Positions 10,051 to 20,112 are shown, counted from the stretch's first letter. The stretch: 64,000 bases of DNA from Variovorax paradoxus NBRC 15149 (GCF_001591365.1 NZ_BCUT01000009.1:1-64000); one strand, 5' to 3'. Notes: generated by a model not told the origin, from the letters alone. Translations and numbers: made by a program.

Positions 10051-10075
10051 AAAAGCCGCCTCCGGGCGGCTTTTT
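10051..10075 (+). terminator. Rho-independent terminator after rpsI
   Basis: Stem GCCGCC/GGCGGC with loop TCCG, preceded by four As and followed by TTTTT. It ends the rplM-rpsI transcript 18 bases after the stop codon. Confidence 0.93.
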
Positions 10076-10212
10076 CATTGCCGCGGCCTTGGCGGATGTG
10101 CGTTCGACCCCACTTGCGTTGGGTGCTCGCTGCCATCCGCCAGCCAGGAATGCGGCATTGCAGTAGCATTGGTTCATTGGCCGCATGTACGGCCCCCAAG
10201 GAGTTATCCCCC

Positions 10213-10578
10213 ATGAGCGCTGTTGCCGAAAACATCCAGACCCAGATGCCCGAACCGATCGTCTTCACCGACAGCGCGGCTGCCAAGGTGGCCGACCTGA
10301 TCGCCGAAGAGGGCAATCCCGACCTCAAGCTGCGCGTGTTCGTGCAGGGCGGCGGGTGCTCGGGCTTCCAGTATGGTTTCACCTTCGATGAAATCACCAA
10401 CGAAGACGACACCACCATGACCAAGAACGGCGTGTCGCTGCTGATCGATGCCATGAGCTACCAGTACCTGGTCGGCGCCGAGATCGACTACAAGGAAGAC
10501 CTGCAGGGCGCCCAGTTCGTGATCAAGAACCCGAACGCCACCAGCACCTGCGGCTGCGGATCGAGCTTCTCGGCTTGA
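10213..10578 (+). CDS. erpA: Iron-sulfur cluster insertion protein ErpA
   Basis: A-type carrier that delivers Fe-S clusters to apoproteins. 121 residues, with the three cluster cysteines C49 (GGGCSGFQYGF), C113 and C115 (CGCGSSFSA). ATG at 10213 has AAGGAG 9 bases upstream; a longer in-frame start lacks that. Monocistronic between two terminators. ErpA rather than IscA is inferred from the isolated location and the N-terminal MPEPIVFTDSAAAKV. Confidence 0.94.
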   Translation: MSAVAENIQTQMPEPIVFTDSAAAKVADLIAEEGNPDLKLRVFVQGGGCSGFQYGFTFDEITNEDDTTMTKNGVSLLIDAMSYQYLVGAEIDYKEDLQGAQFVIKNPNATSTCGCGSSFSA

Positions 10579-10617
10579 TGCCGGGCTGATGCTGCCCCCG
10601 CCAGCCTTCGTTCCTTG

Positions 10618-10644
10618 AAAAAAGCCGCCTTCGGGCGGCTTTTT
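10618..10644 (+). terminator. Rho-independent terminator after erpA
   Basis: A-tract, stem GCCGCC/GGCGGC with short loop, then TTTTT. The stem is nearly identical to the one after rpsI. Confidence 0.93.
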
Positions 10645-10679
10645 GCTGCCTGCCGCTTTTCCTTCCCCCTCGCTGCCCC

Positions 10680-12110
10680 ATGACATCCGCCGCCACGGCC
10701 ATCGATCCTGCCCGCAAGAGCCTGCTCTGGCTCGTGGCGATCGGCTTCTTCATGCAGACGCTCGACGCCACCATCATCAACACCGCGCTGCCCGCCATGG
10801 CCGCGAGCCTTGGCGAAAGCCCGCTGCGCATGCAGTCGGTGGTGGTGGCCTACGCGCTGACCATGGCAATGCTGATTCCGGCCTCGGGCTGGATCGCCGA
10901 CCGGTTCGGCACGCGGCGCGTGTTCTTCTCGGCCATCGTGCTGTTCGTCGTCGGCTCGGTCCTGTGCGCCTTGTCGGTGGGCGTGGGGCAGCTGGTGGCT
11001 GCGCGGGTGGTGCAGGGCCTGGGCGGCGCCTTGCTGCTGCCGGTAGGGCGGCTGACGCTGCTGCGCACCGTGCCGCGCGGGGAGTTCCTGCAGGCGATGA
11101 GCTTCGTTGCCATTCCGGGGCTGATCGGGCCGCTGCTCGGGCCCACGCTGGGCGGTTGGCTGGTGCAGTACGCCTCCTGGCACTGGATCTTCCTGATCAA
11201 TGTGCCTGTGGGGTTGGCGGGCTGCCTGGCAACGCTGCGCTTCATGCCCGACCTGCGTGGGGCCATCCAGCGGCGCTTCGACGGCGCGGGCTACGCGATG
11301 CTGGCCTTCGGCATGGTCGCGATCTCGCTGGCGCTCGACGGTGTCTCGGGCGCGGGGCTGCGCCAGGTCAGCGTGCTGCTGTTGCTGGTGTTCGGCTTTG
11401 CGAGCGTGGTGGCCTATTGGCTGCATGCCGCGCGCCGGCCCGAGCCGCTGTTCTCGCCCTCGCTGTTCGGCGTGCCCACGCTCAGCATCGGCTTGCTCGG
11501 CAACCTGTTCTCGCGGCTCGGCAGCAGCTGCATGCCGTTCATGGTGCCCCTGCTGCTGCAGGTGTCGCTGGGCTATTCGCCGCTTCGGGCGGGGCTCATG
11601 ATGCTGCCGATCGCACTGGCCGGCATGGCCATGAAGCGTTTCGCGACCCCGCTGATCACGCGCCACGGCTACCGCAAGGTGCTGGTGGCCAACACCGCGC
11701 TGGTGGGCCTGGCGATGGGCAGCTTCGGCCTGACCGGGCCGGACCAGCCGGCTGCGCTGCACATCCTGCAGTTGCTGGCCTTCGGCGCCGTCAACTCGCT
11801 TCAGTTCACGGCCATGAACACCATCACGCTGAAGGACCTGGACGGCAGCATGGCCAGCAGCGGCAACAGCCTGCTCTCGATGGTCCAGATGCTTGCAATG
11901 AGCCTTGGCGTGGCGGCTGCGAGCGCAGTGCTGGCCGGCTACAACGGTGTTTTTGGCCTCGAGACGGCAAAGCAGACGCTCGATGCCTTCCAGGCCACTT
12001 TTGCCACCATGGGGCTCGTCACGATCGCTTCTGCGCTGATCTTCTGGCATTTGCCAGCAGAAGTGCGCGCCGCCCATCCCGCCCAGCCCGAAGTTTCAGG
12101 CCAGGGGTGA
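10680..12110 (+). CDS. DHA2 family MFS efflux transporter
   Basis: Proton-driven inner-membrane exporter of 476 residues with the 14-helix pattern of the DHA2 family. FMQTLDATIINTALP is motif D1, SGWIADRFGTRRVF is motif A, and a motif C-like GPLLGPTLGGWL lies in helix 5. It is closest by eye to MdtD/EmrB-like permeases. There is no membrane-fusion partner or regulator beside it, so the substrate cannot be inferred. Confidence 0.9.
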   Translation: MTSAATAIDPARKSLLWLVAIGFFMQTLDATIINTALPAMAASLGESPLRMQSVVVAYALTMAMLIPASGWIADRFGTRRVFFSAIVLFVVGSVLCALSVGVGQLVAARVVQGLGGALLLPVGRLTLLRTVPRGEFLQAMSFVAIPGLIGPLLGPTLGGWLVQYASWHWIFLINVPVGLAGCLATLRFMPDLRGAIQRRFDGAGYAMLAFGMVAISLALDGVSGAGLRQVSVLLLLVFGFASVVAYWLHAARRPEPLFSPSLFGVPTLSIGLLGNLFSRLGSSCMPFMVPLLLQVSLGYSPLRAGLMMLPIALAGMAMKRFATPLITRHGYRKVLVANTALVGLAMGSFGLTGPDQPAALHILQLLAFGAVNSLQFTAMNTITLKDLDGSMASSGNSLLSMVQMLAMSLGVAAASAVLAGYNGVFGLETAKQTLDAFQATFATMGLVTIASALIFWHLPAEVRAAHPAQPEVSGQG

Positions 12111-12126
12111 GGGCAACTTCGCCCGG

Positions 12127-13254
12127 TCAGGCCGGATAGATCGCCCCGAGCACGCGCCCGCCTCTTGCGCCTGTCACGCTGGCCAGGTTGCCGGCTTCGC
12201 GCCGCAGGGTGCTGCGGGCCAGCCAGGCAAAGGCCGCGGCCTCGACCTGCAGCGGAGGCAGGCCGTGGGCCGTGGAGGCGGCCACTTCCACGCCGGGCAA
12301 GTGCGCGCGCAGGCGCTCGATCAGATGGCCGTTCAGCGCTCCGCCGCCGCAGACGATCAGCAGCTTGCTATCGCTTCCATAGCGGAGGACGTCGGCTGCA
12401 CATACGCTGGCGGTGAATTCGGTCAGGGTGGCCTGCACGTCGGCGGGCGCCGCGCCGATGGCCGGGGCCAGGCAGGCGGAAAGCCATGCGGGATTGAACA
12501 GGTCGCGCCCTGTGCTCTTGGGAGGCGCCTTCGCAAAATACGGATCGGCCTGCAGCCGCGCGAGCAGGCCGGGCAGCACCTGCCCGCTGGCGGCCCATTG
12601 GCCGCCGCGGTCGAAGGGTTGGCCGGTATGGAGCTGGCTCCAGTGGTCCATCAGGGCATTGCCGGGTCCGCAGTCGAAGCCGAGCACCGCCGGCTCCCCC
12701 GGCGCATCGGCCGCGGGCAGCAGGCTCAGGTTGGAAATGCCGCCGATGTTCAGCACCGCCACGGGTTGGCCCGCGCGCGCGAACAGTGCGCGGTGGAAGG
12801 CCGGCACCAGCGGCGCGCCCTGTCCGCCGGCGGCCAGGTCGCGGCTGCGGAAGTCCGCCACCACGTCGATGCCGGTCAGCTCGGCCAGCAGCGAGGGGTT
12901 GTTGATCTGCAGGGTGTAGCCGACGCCGTCGAACTCGGTGGGCCGGTGGCGCACCGTCTGTCCGTGCGCGCCGAGGGCCGCCACCTGGCTGGCGGGAGTG
13001 CCGCTGTCCGCCAGCAGCTGGCTGGCGACGCCGGCATAGATCCGGGCCAGGCCGTTGCCGGCCAGCGCGGCGCGATGGAGTTCGTTGTCGCCGGGGGTGT
13101 TGAGCGCCATCAGCTCGGCGCGCAAGGCGGCGGGAAAAGGCGCCGTGGCATAGGCCCGCACGGCGATGCGGCCATCCGGAAAATCGGCCAGCACGCCGTC
13201 GACCCCGTCGAGCGAGGTGCCAGACATCAGGCCGATGAACAGTTCGCCGGCCAC
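12127..13254 (-). CDS. anmK: Anhydro-N-acetylmuramic acid kinase
   Basis: Phosphorylates and hydrolyses 1,6-anhydro-MurNAc released by lytic transglycosylases, feeding cell-wall recycling. Family motifs: IGLMSGTSLDGVDG at the N-terminus, GAHGQTVRHRP, NIGGISNLSLL and GFDCGPGNALMD. GTG at 13254 gives 375 residues and the normal N-terminus; no good ribosome-binding site is visible, so the start is the weak point. It sits 31 bases after the M23 peptidase stop and is probably cotranscribed. Confidence 0.94.
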   Translation of the reverse strand: MAGELFIGLMSGTSLDGVDGVLADFPDGRIAVRAYATAPFPAALRAELMALNTPGDNELHRAALAGNGLARIYAGVASQLLADSGTPASQVAALGAHGQTVRHRPTEFDGVGYTLQINNPSLLAELTGIDVVADFRSRDLAAGGQGAPLVPAFHRALFARAGQPVAVLNIGGISNLSLLPAADAPGEPAVLGFDCGPGNALMDHWSQLHTGQPFDRGGQWAASGQVLPGLLARLQADPYFAKAPPKSTGRDLFNPAWLSACLAPAIGAAPADVQATLTEFTASVCAADVLRYGSDSKLLIVCGGGALNGHLIERLRAHLPGVEVAASTAHGLPPLQVEAAAFAWLARSTLRREAGNLASVTGARGGRVLGAIYPA

Positions 13255-13285
13255 GTCGATGGGAAGGCGAGCCGCGCGCCGGGGC

Positions 13286-14626
13286 TCAGTCCGCGCTGGC
13301 CTGGATGACCGAGAAGGCGGCCGCCAGCTCGGTGCGCGCGCCGACCGCAATGCGCTCGAAGGCCGGGCGCAGGGAAGCCGTGATGGGCGCGCCGCCCTCC
13401 TGGGCGATGGAGGTCGGATCCTGGTATTCGCCGTTCACGCGGAACTCGAAGTGCAGGTGCGGGCCGGTGGCCCAGCCGGTGGAGCCCACGGCACCGATCG
13501 TCTGGCCCTGGGTGATGCTCTCGCCGGCCTTGACGTTGATGCGGCTCAGGTGGGCGTAGGCCGTCTGCTGGTTGTTGCGGTGCTTGATGATGACGATGTT
13601 GCCGTAGCCGCTTTGCGTGCCGGCGAAATCGACCGTGCCGTCGCCGACGCTGCGCACCGCGGTACCCGTGGGGGCTGCGAAGTCGATGCCGTTGTGCTGG
13701 CGCCAGCTGTTGAGGATCGGGTGCATGCGCATTGCGAAGCCGCTCGACACGCGCGAGAACTCGACCGGCGAGCTCAGGTAGGCCTTGCGCAGGCTATCGC
13801 CGTTCGGGCGGTAATAGCTGCCCTTTTGGCCCTGGGGCTGGAACCACACGGCCTGGTGCACCTTGCCGCCGCTCTCGAACTCGGCCGAGAGCACGCGGCC
13901 GCTGCGCAGCGCCTGGCCGTCGGCCTCGAAGGTTTCGTAGACCACGGCGAAGCGGTCGCCCTTGCGCAGCGCGCGCACGTCGACGTCGCCCGCGAAGATG
14001 TCGGCCAGCTGGCTGGCCACCGCGTCGGGCACGCGGGAGTCGTCGGTGGCGGCGAACAGCGAGGTGCGGATGACGCCGCTGGCCAGGCGCGTGCCCGGCG
14101 TCAGCGTGTCGCGCTCGGTGAGCGCCACGAAGCCGACCGGCGTGCGCTCGATGACGAAGCGCTTGAAGCCGCCGTCGCCATCGGGAATCCAGCGGGCGCT
14201 CAGCTTCTTGAGCTGGTTTTCCTGCGTGGCTTCGGCTGTGACGGTGCGCCCGGCGCGGGCGAACAGGGCATTGCGGGCTTCGCTGCTGCCGCGCACGAAG
14301 GCGGTGGCGGCCGGGTCGGAGATGCCCAGGCGCTTCAGCAGGGCCTCGGCCGTGTCGCTGGAGCGCGTGATGTCGGTGCGAAACAGCGTGAAGCTGAAGT
14401 TTTCCAGCGATTCGCTCTGTTCGGCGAAGGACAGCGGAGCGGTCGCTTCGAGGACCTGCTGCACCGGGAGGTCGGCGGCGTCGGGGCCCAGGGAGGCCAC
14501 CGCCAGGGTTCCGGCGCTCAGCAAGGCAGCCGCGATGAGCGCGGTGATCTGCTTGGGATAGGTCCGGAATGTATAGGCCACGCGAGAAGCCAAAAGCTCC
14601 TCGGCGGCGAGAATGCCGTTGATCAA
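13286..14626 (-). CDS. M23 (LytM) family metallopeptidase
   Basis: 446 residues, anchored by one N-terminal membrane helix (about 27-47) with the rest periplasmic. The C-terminal LytM domain retains the zinc and catalytic residues: H311 and D315 in HNGIDF, H359 in YAHLS, H390 and H392 in HLHFEF. An OapA/LysM-like region precedes it. The layout resembles MepM-type DD-endopeptidases that open crosslinks for wall growth. It pairs with anmK in one wall-turnover unit, divergent from tyrS. Confidence 0.93.
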   Translation of the reverse strand: MINGILAAEELLASRVAYTFRTYPKQITALIAAALLSAGTLAVASLGPDAADLPVQQVLEATAPLSFAEQSESLENFSFTLFRTDITRSSDTAEALLKRLGISDPAATAFVRGSSEARNALFARAGRTVTAEATQENQLKKLSARWIPDGDGGFKRFVIERTPVGFVALTERDTLTPGTRLASGVIRTSLFAATDDSRVPDAVASQLADIFAGDVDVRALRKGDRFAVVYETFEADGQALRSGRVLSAEFESGGKVHQAVWFQPQGQKGSYYRPNGDSLRKAYLSSPVEFSRVSSGFAMRMHPILNSWRQHNGIDFAAPTGTAVRSVGDGTVDFAGTQSGYGNIVIIKHRNNQQTAYAHLSRINVKAGESITQGQTIGAVGSTGWATGPHLHFEFRVNGEYQDPTSIAQEGGAPITASLRPAFERIAVGARTELAAAFSVIQASAD

Positions 14627-14705
14627 ACTATGAATTCCAGCTCAGGTTCTGCAAATCCGCGCTGCAAAGCCCAGGTCGGACGGGGCGGCAGGGCGGTGCG
14701 GAAAA

Positions 14706-14728
14706 AGCGCCGCTTAGAATTCGGCGCT
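14706..14728. repeat. Inverted repeat in the divergent tyrS region
   Basis: Perfect 7-base arms AGCGCCG and CGGCGCT flank CTTAGAATT. It lies between the start of the M23 peptidase gene and tyrS and may overlap a -10-like TAGAAT. It could be an operator or a weak hairpin in the tyrS leader; nothing decides between these. Confidence 0.4.
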
Positions 14729-14783
14729 AGAAAAGTCGGGCTGAGTATAGCTTCGGCAACCTGAAAATCAGCTAAAAAAGCCT

Positions 14784-16016
14784 ATGAATGCCGAATCTGT
14801 TACATCCACAAGCCTCTCGGATGGTGTAAGACGAGCGCTCGAAATATCGCTCAGGGGCACCGACGAACTGCTGCCGCAGGATGAATGGGTGCGCAAGCTG
14901 CAGCGCTCGGAAGCCAGCGGGACGCCGCTGCGCATCAAATTCGGCCTGGATCCGACGGCCCCCGACATCCATCTTGGGCACACCGTGGTCTTCAACAAGC
15001 TGCGCCAGCTGCAGGACCTGGGCCACACGGTGATTCCCCTGATTGGGGACTTCACGACCACCATCGGCGACCCTTCCGGGCGAAACAGCACGCGGCCGCC
15101 GCTGACGCGGGAGCAGATCGAGGCCAACGCGACCACCTATTTCGACCAGTTGCGCCTCGTGCTGAACGTCGACCATGCGGAAGTTCGCTACAACTCCGAG
15201 TGGAGCGACCCGCTGGGCGCCCGCGGCATGATCCAGCTGGCCGCCAAGTACACGGTGGCGCGGATGATGGAGCGCGACGACTTCAACAAGCGCTTCAAGG
15301 CCGGCCAGTCGATCTCGGTGCACGAATTCCTCTACCCGCTGATGCAGGGCTACGACTCGGTGGCCCTGAAGAGCGACCTCGAGCTGGGCGGCACCGACCA
15401 GAAGTTCAACCTGCTCGTCGGCCGGCATCTCCAGCAGGAATACGGTCAAGAACCGCAGTGCATACTCACTATGCCGTTGCTGGAAGGGCTCGATGGCGTC
15501 GAGAAGATGTCCAAGAGCAAGAACAACTACATCGGCATCAGCGAAGACGCCAACACCATGTTCGCCAAGGTGCTGTCGATCTCCGACGAGCTGATGTGGC
15601 GCTGGTACACGCTGCTGAGCTTCCAGTCGCTCGCGCAGATCGAGGCGCTCAAGGCCGAGATCGCGGCCGGCCGCAATCCCAAGGATGCGAAGGTGGCGCT
15701 GGCCAAGGAAATCACCGCGCGCTTCCACAGCGCGGCCGCGGCCGAGACCGCGGAACAGGATTTCATCAACCGCAGCAAGGGCGGCGTGCCCGACGACATT
15801 CCCGAACTGTCGCTGGGCGGGGCCCCGCTGGGCATTGCGCAGCTGCTCAAGCAGGCCGGGCTCGCGCCTTCGGCCTCCGAAGGCAACCGGCTGATCGACG
15901 GCGGCGGCGTGCGCGTCGACTCGGTGGTGGTCAGCGACAAGGCGCTCAAGCTGCCCGCGGGCCGTTACGTGGTGCAGGTCGGCAAGCGCAAGTTCGCGCG
16001 CGTGACCCTCGGCTGA
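14784..16016 (+). CDS. tyrS: Tyrosyl-tRNA synthetase
   Basis: Class I synthetase of 410 residues, of the TyrS type with class-I signature DIHLGHT (HIGH) near residue 60 and KMSKS near 235, and a C-terminal S4 RNA-binding domain (LIDGGGVRVDSVVVSD). GDFTTTIGDPSGRNSTRPPL marks the tyrosine pocket region. Start MNAESVTSTSLSD. Monocistronic, divergent from the wall-turnover pair. Confidence 0.97.
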   Translation: MNAESVTSTSLSDGVRRALEISLRGTDELLPQDEWVRKLQRSEASGTPLRIKFGLDPTAPDIHLGHTVVFNKLRQLQDLGHTVIPLIGDFTTTIGDPSGRNSTRPPLTREQIEANATTYFDQLRLVLNVDHAEVRYNSEWSDPLGARGMIQLAAKYTVARMMERDDFNKRFKAGQSISVHEFLYPLMQGYDSVALKSDLELGGTDQKFNLLVGRHLQQEYGQEPQCILTMPLLEGLDGVEKMSKSKNNYIGISEDANTMFAKVLSISDELMWRWYTLLSFQSLAQIEALKAEIAAGRNPKDAKVALAKEITARFHSAAAAETAEQDFINRSKGGVPDDIPELSLGGAPLGIAQLLKQAGLAPSASEGNRLIDGGGVRVDSVVVSDKALKLPAGRYVVQVGKRKFARVTLG

Positions 16017-16050
16017 GGGGCCGCCGTCCGGCGCACCGCGCGCCTGGCCG

Positions 16051-16668
16051 TCAGCGGACTTCGATCGTGACGCGCCGGTTGCGCGGCTCGTCCACTTCGT
16101 CGGCGGTGGGTACCGCGAGTTCGCGCTCGCCGCGGCCCACGGCCTCGATGCGCTTGGCCGGGAACTGCCGTTCCACGAAAAGCTGCACCACTTCCTGCGC
16201 GCGCCGCTGCGAGAGCATGTCGTTCTGCTCGAGCGCGCCCTTGGTGTCGGTGTGCCCGGTCACCACGATGTCGCTGCCGCTGCGGCTTTGCGCGGCCATC
16301 AGCGCTTCGTTCATGACCTGCTGCGACGCAGGCGTGAGCGTGGTGCCGCCCACTTCGAAATACACCGTGTAGCGCTGCGGTGCGGGCGGCCGCATGTCGA
16401 ACAGGACCTTGTGGTCCGCCTGCACCTTGGCCGGGTCGGCCTGGTCGACCACCGGTGCGCCGGAGGCGCCTACCGCAGCGGTTGCGCGCTGATAGGGCTT
16501 GGAAAGAACTTCCTCGCCGTCCTTTGCGCGCACGATCACGGCAGAAGGCTTGTCGTCCGCCTGGGGCAGCAGCACCACGCGGGTGCCCGGCGTCGAGCAT
16601 GCGGCCAGCAGCGCAGTGGCCAGCGTGGCAGCAAGAAGAAAGGCCCGGTCCGTCGTCATCTTCCTCAT
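16051..16668 (-). CDS. OmpA-family peptidoglycan-binding lipoprotein
   Basis: 205 residues: lipobox LLAACS near residue 24, a middle region of unknown fold, and a C-terminal OmpA domain with TGHTDTKGALEQND and NRRVTIEVR, the Asp/Arg pair that binds diaminopimelate. It is probably an outer-membrane lipoprotein tethered to peptidoglycan. The start overlaps the FecR-protein stop as ATGA; ATG at 16659 is an alternative. Confidence 0.87.
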   Translation of the reverse strand: MRKMTTDRAFLLAATLATALLAACSTPGTRVVLLPQADDKPSAVIVRAKDGEEVLSKPYQRATAAVGASGAPVVDQADPAKVQADHKVLFDMRPPAPQRYTVYFEVGGTTLTPASQQVMNEALMAAQSRSGSDIVVTGHTDTKGALEQNDMLSQRRAQEVVQLFVERQFPAKRIEAVGRGERELAVPTADEVDEPRNRRVTIEVR

Positions 16669-17171
16669 GGCTGGCCGTCGCTCTGCACGATGAAGTCGGT
16701 TCCGCGAATGCCGATGGTGGCGGTTTGCGTCTCCACCCGTATCGCGTCGGGGTTGGTCTTGCCGATCAGGCCGGTGATCATGCGCATCGAGCCGCGCAGC
16801 AGCGAGACCAGCACGCCGCCTTCGTGCGTGGTGGCGTTGAAATGGAATTCCTTCAGGTCCAGCCGCGACGAAGGCCCGACCACCAGCGTGGTGTCGTCGC
16901 GCAGGACCACGGAGGCGGAAGAATCGGGGCCGGTCACGATGCGGTCCACGGCGGCCAGCGCATCGCCCGCATTGGCCGCGCGGGGCGTGCCGGCGGTACT
17001 GAGCAGCTGCACGTTGCCCCGCACCGATTTCACGAACCCTGCCTGTGGTTCTGCAGTGGGCATGGAGCCTGCAGGACGCGCAGGCGCAGGCGCAGGCGCC
17101 TGCGCCTGAGCCAACGCCGCTGCGCCCCAGAAGGCGAAGCCTCCCACGGCGATCAGGATTTTTTTCATCAT
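16665..17171 (-). CDS. FecR-domain periplasmic protein
   Basis: 168 residues with a signal peptide (MMKKILIAVGG to ALAQAQA) and a FecR-type beta domain: VKSVRGNVQLLS, GDALAAVDRIVTGPDSSASV, LDLKEF and IGIRGTDFIVQ. Unlike FecR itself it has no cytoplasmic anti-sigma segment, so regulation of a sigma factor is not implied. An Ala/Pro repeat follows the signal peptide. It overlaps the OmpA-like gene; the pair occurs in other betaproteobacteria, often with a CHASE2 cyclase, which is absent here. Confidence 0.83.
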   Translation of the reverse strand: MMKKILIAVGGFAFWGAAALAQAQAPAPAPARPAGSMPTAEPQAGFVKSVRGNVQLLSTAGTPRAANAGDALAAVDRIVTGPDSSASVVLRDDTTLVVGPSSRLDLKEFHFNATTHEGGVLVSLLRGSMRMITGLIGKTNPDAIRVETQTATIGIRGTDFIVQSDGQP

Positions 17172-17311
17172 CGTTCTTCTGCGAATGTCTCGCGGTGCCA
17201 CAAATATTAAATACATGGAGTCGGCAGATGGAGGCCGCGCTCGATAATTCGATCGCGGATGCGGACCTTTGCCGCATTCTTGCCGACTTTTATCGCCAAC
17301 GCCTTTCCTGC

Positions 17312-18222
17312 ATGACTTTCACGCCCAAGACGCTGCTTCGTGTTTCCGTGGCGGTTGCGCTCGTCACCATCCTGCTCAAGGGCCTGGCGGGCTATGTGAC
17401 CAACTCGATGGGCCTGATCTCCGATGCGATGGAGTCCTTCGTCAACCTTGCCAGCGCGATGTTCGCACTGGGCATGGTGACCATCGCCTCGCGGCCGGCC
17501 GATGAAGACCATCCCTACGGCCACCACAAGGCCGAATATTTCTCTTCGGGCTTCGAGGGCATCCTGATCGTCGGCGCTGCAGCCGCCATCCTCTGGGTCT
17601 CGGTGCAGCGGCTGCTTGCGCCGCAGCCGCTCGAGCAGCTGGGCTGGGGGCTCGGGCTCTCGGTGGTCAGCTCGGGCTTCAACGCGGCCCTGGCTTTTGC
17701 GCTGTTCCGCGCCGCGCGGACGCACCGCTCGATTGCGCTCGAAGCCGATGCGCGGCACCTGATGACCGACGTGTGGACCTCGGCCGGGGTGGTGATCGGC
17801 ATCGTGGCCGTGCACTTCAGCGGCTGGCTCTGGCTCGACCCGGTGCTGGCCATTGGCGTGGCGCTCAACATCGTGCGCGAAGGCGTCAGGCTGGTGTGGC
17901 GCTCGTCGCAGGGGCTGATGGACGAGGCGCTCGACGCAGAGACCATTGCCACGCTGCGCGCCACGCTCGACCAGTTTGCCGCACGCATGCCGGAAGGCAC
18001 GCGCATGCGCTTCGACGACATGGTGACGCGGCGCGCGGGCCAGCGCCGCTTTGCCGACCTGCACATGCATGTGCCCGGCGAGTGGACGCTGCAGCATGCC
18101 GCCGCGATGCGCGACGAGCTGGAGCAGGCGCTGATGGACGCCGTGCCGGGCCTGCGCGTGACCATCCAGCTGCTGCCGCTGGGCATGGAAGCGCGCGGGC
18201 CGCGCATCGAGGAAGAAGCCGC

Positions 18223-18226
<4 letters not shown>
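17312..18226 (+). CDS. Cation diffusion facilitator transporter
   Basis: 304 residues, six transmembrane helices and a cytoplasmic C-terminal domain. Metal-site motifs: SDAMESFVNL in helix 2 and LEADARHLMTDVWTS in helix 5, which resemble the zinc/iron HD-DD arrangement of FieF-like CDFs. No His-rich loop, unlike dmeF later in the window. ATG at 17312 gives the family N-terminus; ATG at 17228 has a better GGAG and would add 28 residues. Overlaps dtd (ATGA). Confidence 0.9.
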
Positions 18227-18663
<437 letters not shown>

Positions 18664-18681
18664 CGCCGCCGCGCGCGGGCC

Positions 18682-19140
18682 TCAGCGGCCGTACGGATTG
18701 CGGATGCCGAGGCCCGCGAGGATCTCGATCTCGCGCGCTTCCATGGCCTCGGCGTCGGCCTCGCCGGTCTCGTGGTCCCAGCCCTGCGCGTGCAGCGTGC
18801 CGTGAACCAGCAGGTGCGCGTAATGCGCGGCCAGGGTCTTGCGCTGCTCCTTCGCCTCGCTCGCGACCACCGGCGCGCACAGCACCAGGTCGGCCATCAC
18901 CATCGGGCTCTGGGTGTAGTCGAAGGTCAGCACGTTGGTGGCGTAGTCCTTGCCGCGGAACTCGCGGTTCAGGCGCTGGCCTTCCTCGGCATCGACGATG
19001 CGCACCGTGATCTCCGCGTCGATCTCGAGCGCATGGCGGATCCAGCGCGTGACGCTGTGGCGCGGCAGTGCGGCGCGGTGCCGTTCCACGCCCTTGAAGC
19101 GCGCGAACTGCAGCGAAAGGGACAGTGCGGGCAATGCCAT
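18682..19140 (-). CDS. ybeY: Endoribonuclease YbeY
   Basis: Zinc-dependent RNase needed for 16S 3'-end maturation and ribosome quality control. 152 residues with the metal motif HLLVHGTLHAQGWDH (three His) and NREFRGKDYATNVLTF. Start ATG at 19140 lies one base past the phoH stop, so the two are coupled; this pairing is widespread. Confidence 0.96.
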   Translation of the reverse strand: MALPALSLSLQFARFKGVERHRAALPRHSVTRWIRHALEIDAEITVRIVDAEEGQRLNREFRGKDYATNVLTFDYTQSPMVMADLVLCAPVVASEAKEQRKTLAAHYAHLLVHGTLHAQGWDHETGEADAEAMEAREIEILAGLGIRNPYGR

Positions 19141-19141
19141 C

Positions 19142-20092
19142 TCAATGCGCCCCGCTGCGCTTGCGCTGGCCGTCGTAGGCATCGACGATCTTGGCCACCA
19201 GCGGATGGCGCACCACGTCGGCGCTGGTGAAGTGCGTGATCGAGATGCCGTTCACGCGCCTGAGCACGCGCTCGGCATCGATGAGCCCGCTCAGCTGCTG
19301 CTTGGGCAGGTCGATCTGGCTCACGTCGCCCGTCACCACCGCCTTGGCGCCGAAGCCGATGCGCGTGAGGAACATCTTCATCTGCTCGACCGTGGTGTTC
19401 TGCGCTTCGTCGAGGATGACGAAGGCGTTGTTCAGCGTGCGCCCGCGCATGAAGGCCAGCGGCGCGATCTCGAGCGCATTGCGCTCGAAGGCCTTCTGTA
19501 CCTTCTCGAAGCCCATCAGGTCGTAGAGCGCGTCGTACAGCGGGCGCAGGTAAGGGTCGACCTTCTGCGTCAGGTCGCCCGGCAGGAAGCCGAGCCGCTC
19601 GCCGGCTTCCACCGCCGGCCGCGTGAGCACGATGCGCTGCACCGCGGCGCGCTCCAGCGCATCGACCGCGCAGGCCACCGCGAGGTAGGTCTTGCCGGTG
19701 CCGGCCGGGCCGATGCCGAAGGTGATGTCGTGCTTGGCGATGTTGTCGAGGTACAGCGCCTGCGTGGGCGTGCGCGCGCGCAGGTCGGCGCGGCGGGTGA
19801 CGAGCAGGGCCGCGTCCTCGTCGCTCATCGAGCCGTCGCCCGCGAGCGTGAGCTGCACCACGGCCGGATCGATCGGGCGCTGCGCGATCTCGTAGAGCGC
19901 CTGCAGCACGTCCATGGCGCGCTGTGCGGCGGCCTTGGGGCCGTCGACCTTGAACTGCTCGTGGCGGTGCGCGATCTTCACGCCCAGGGCCTCTTCGATG
20001 CGGCGCAGGTGCGCGTCCAGCGGGCCGCACAGGTGGCCCAGGCGCGAGTTGTTGGGAGGAGCAAAGGTGTGTCGCAGAATCACGCCGGACAT
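19142..20092 (-). CDS. phoH: PhoH-like ATPase
   Basis: 316 residues. P-loop GIGPAGTGKTYLAVA and Walker B AFVILDEAQN define the PhoH (YbeZ) RNA-helicase-like ATPase, which works with YbeY. The N-terminus ILRHTFAPPNNSRLGHLCGP matches the family. ATG at 20092 is chosen; a GTG at 20110 would add six residues. Divergent from ruvA. Confidence 0.94.
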   Translation of the reverse strand: MSGVILRHTFAPPNNSRLGHLCGPLDAHLRRIEEALGVKIAHRHEQFKVDGPKAAAQRAMDVLQALYEIAQRPIDPAVVQLTLAGDGSMSDEDAALLVTRRADLRARTPTQALYLDNIAKHDITFGIGPAGTGKTYLAVACAVDALERAAVQRIVLTRPAVEAGERLGFLPGDLTQKVDPYLRPLYDALYDLMGFEKVQKAFERNALEIAPLAFMRGRTLNNAFVILDEAQNTTVEQMKMFLTRIGFGAKAVVTGDVSQIDLPKQQLSGLIDAERVLRRVNGISITHFTSADVVRHPLVAKIVDAYDGQRKRSGAH

Positions 20093-20112
20093 TTCAAGGA
20101 AAAAGGGCACCC

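Noticed and set aside
17045..17311. Extended N-terminus for the CDF transporter
   Set aside because: It would overlap the FecR-protein signal peptide region antisense and does not match the family start.
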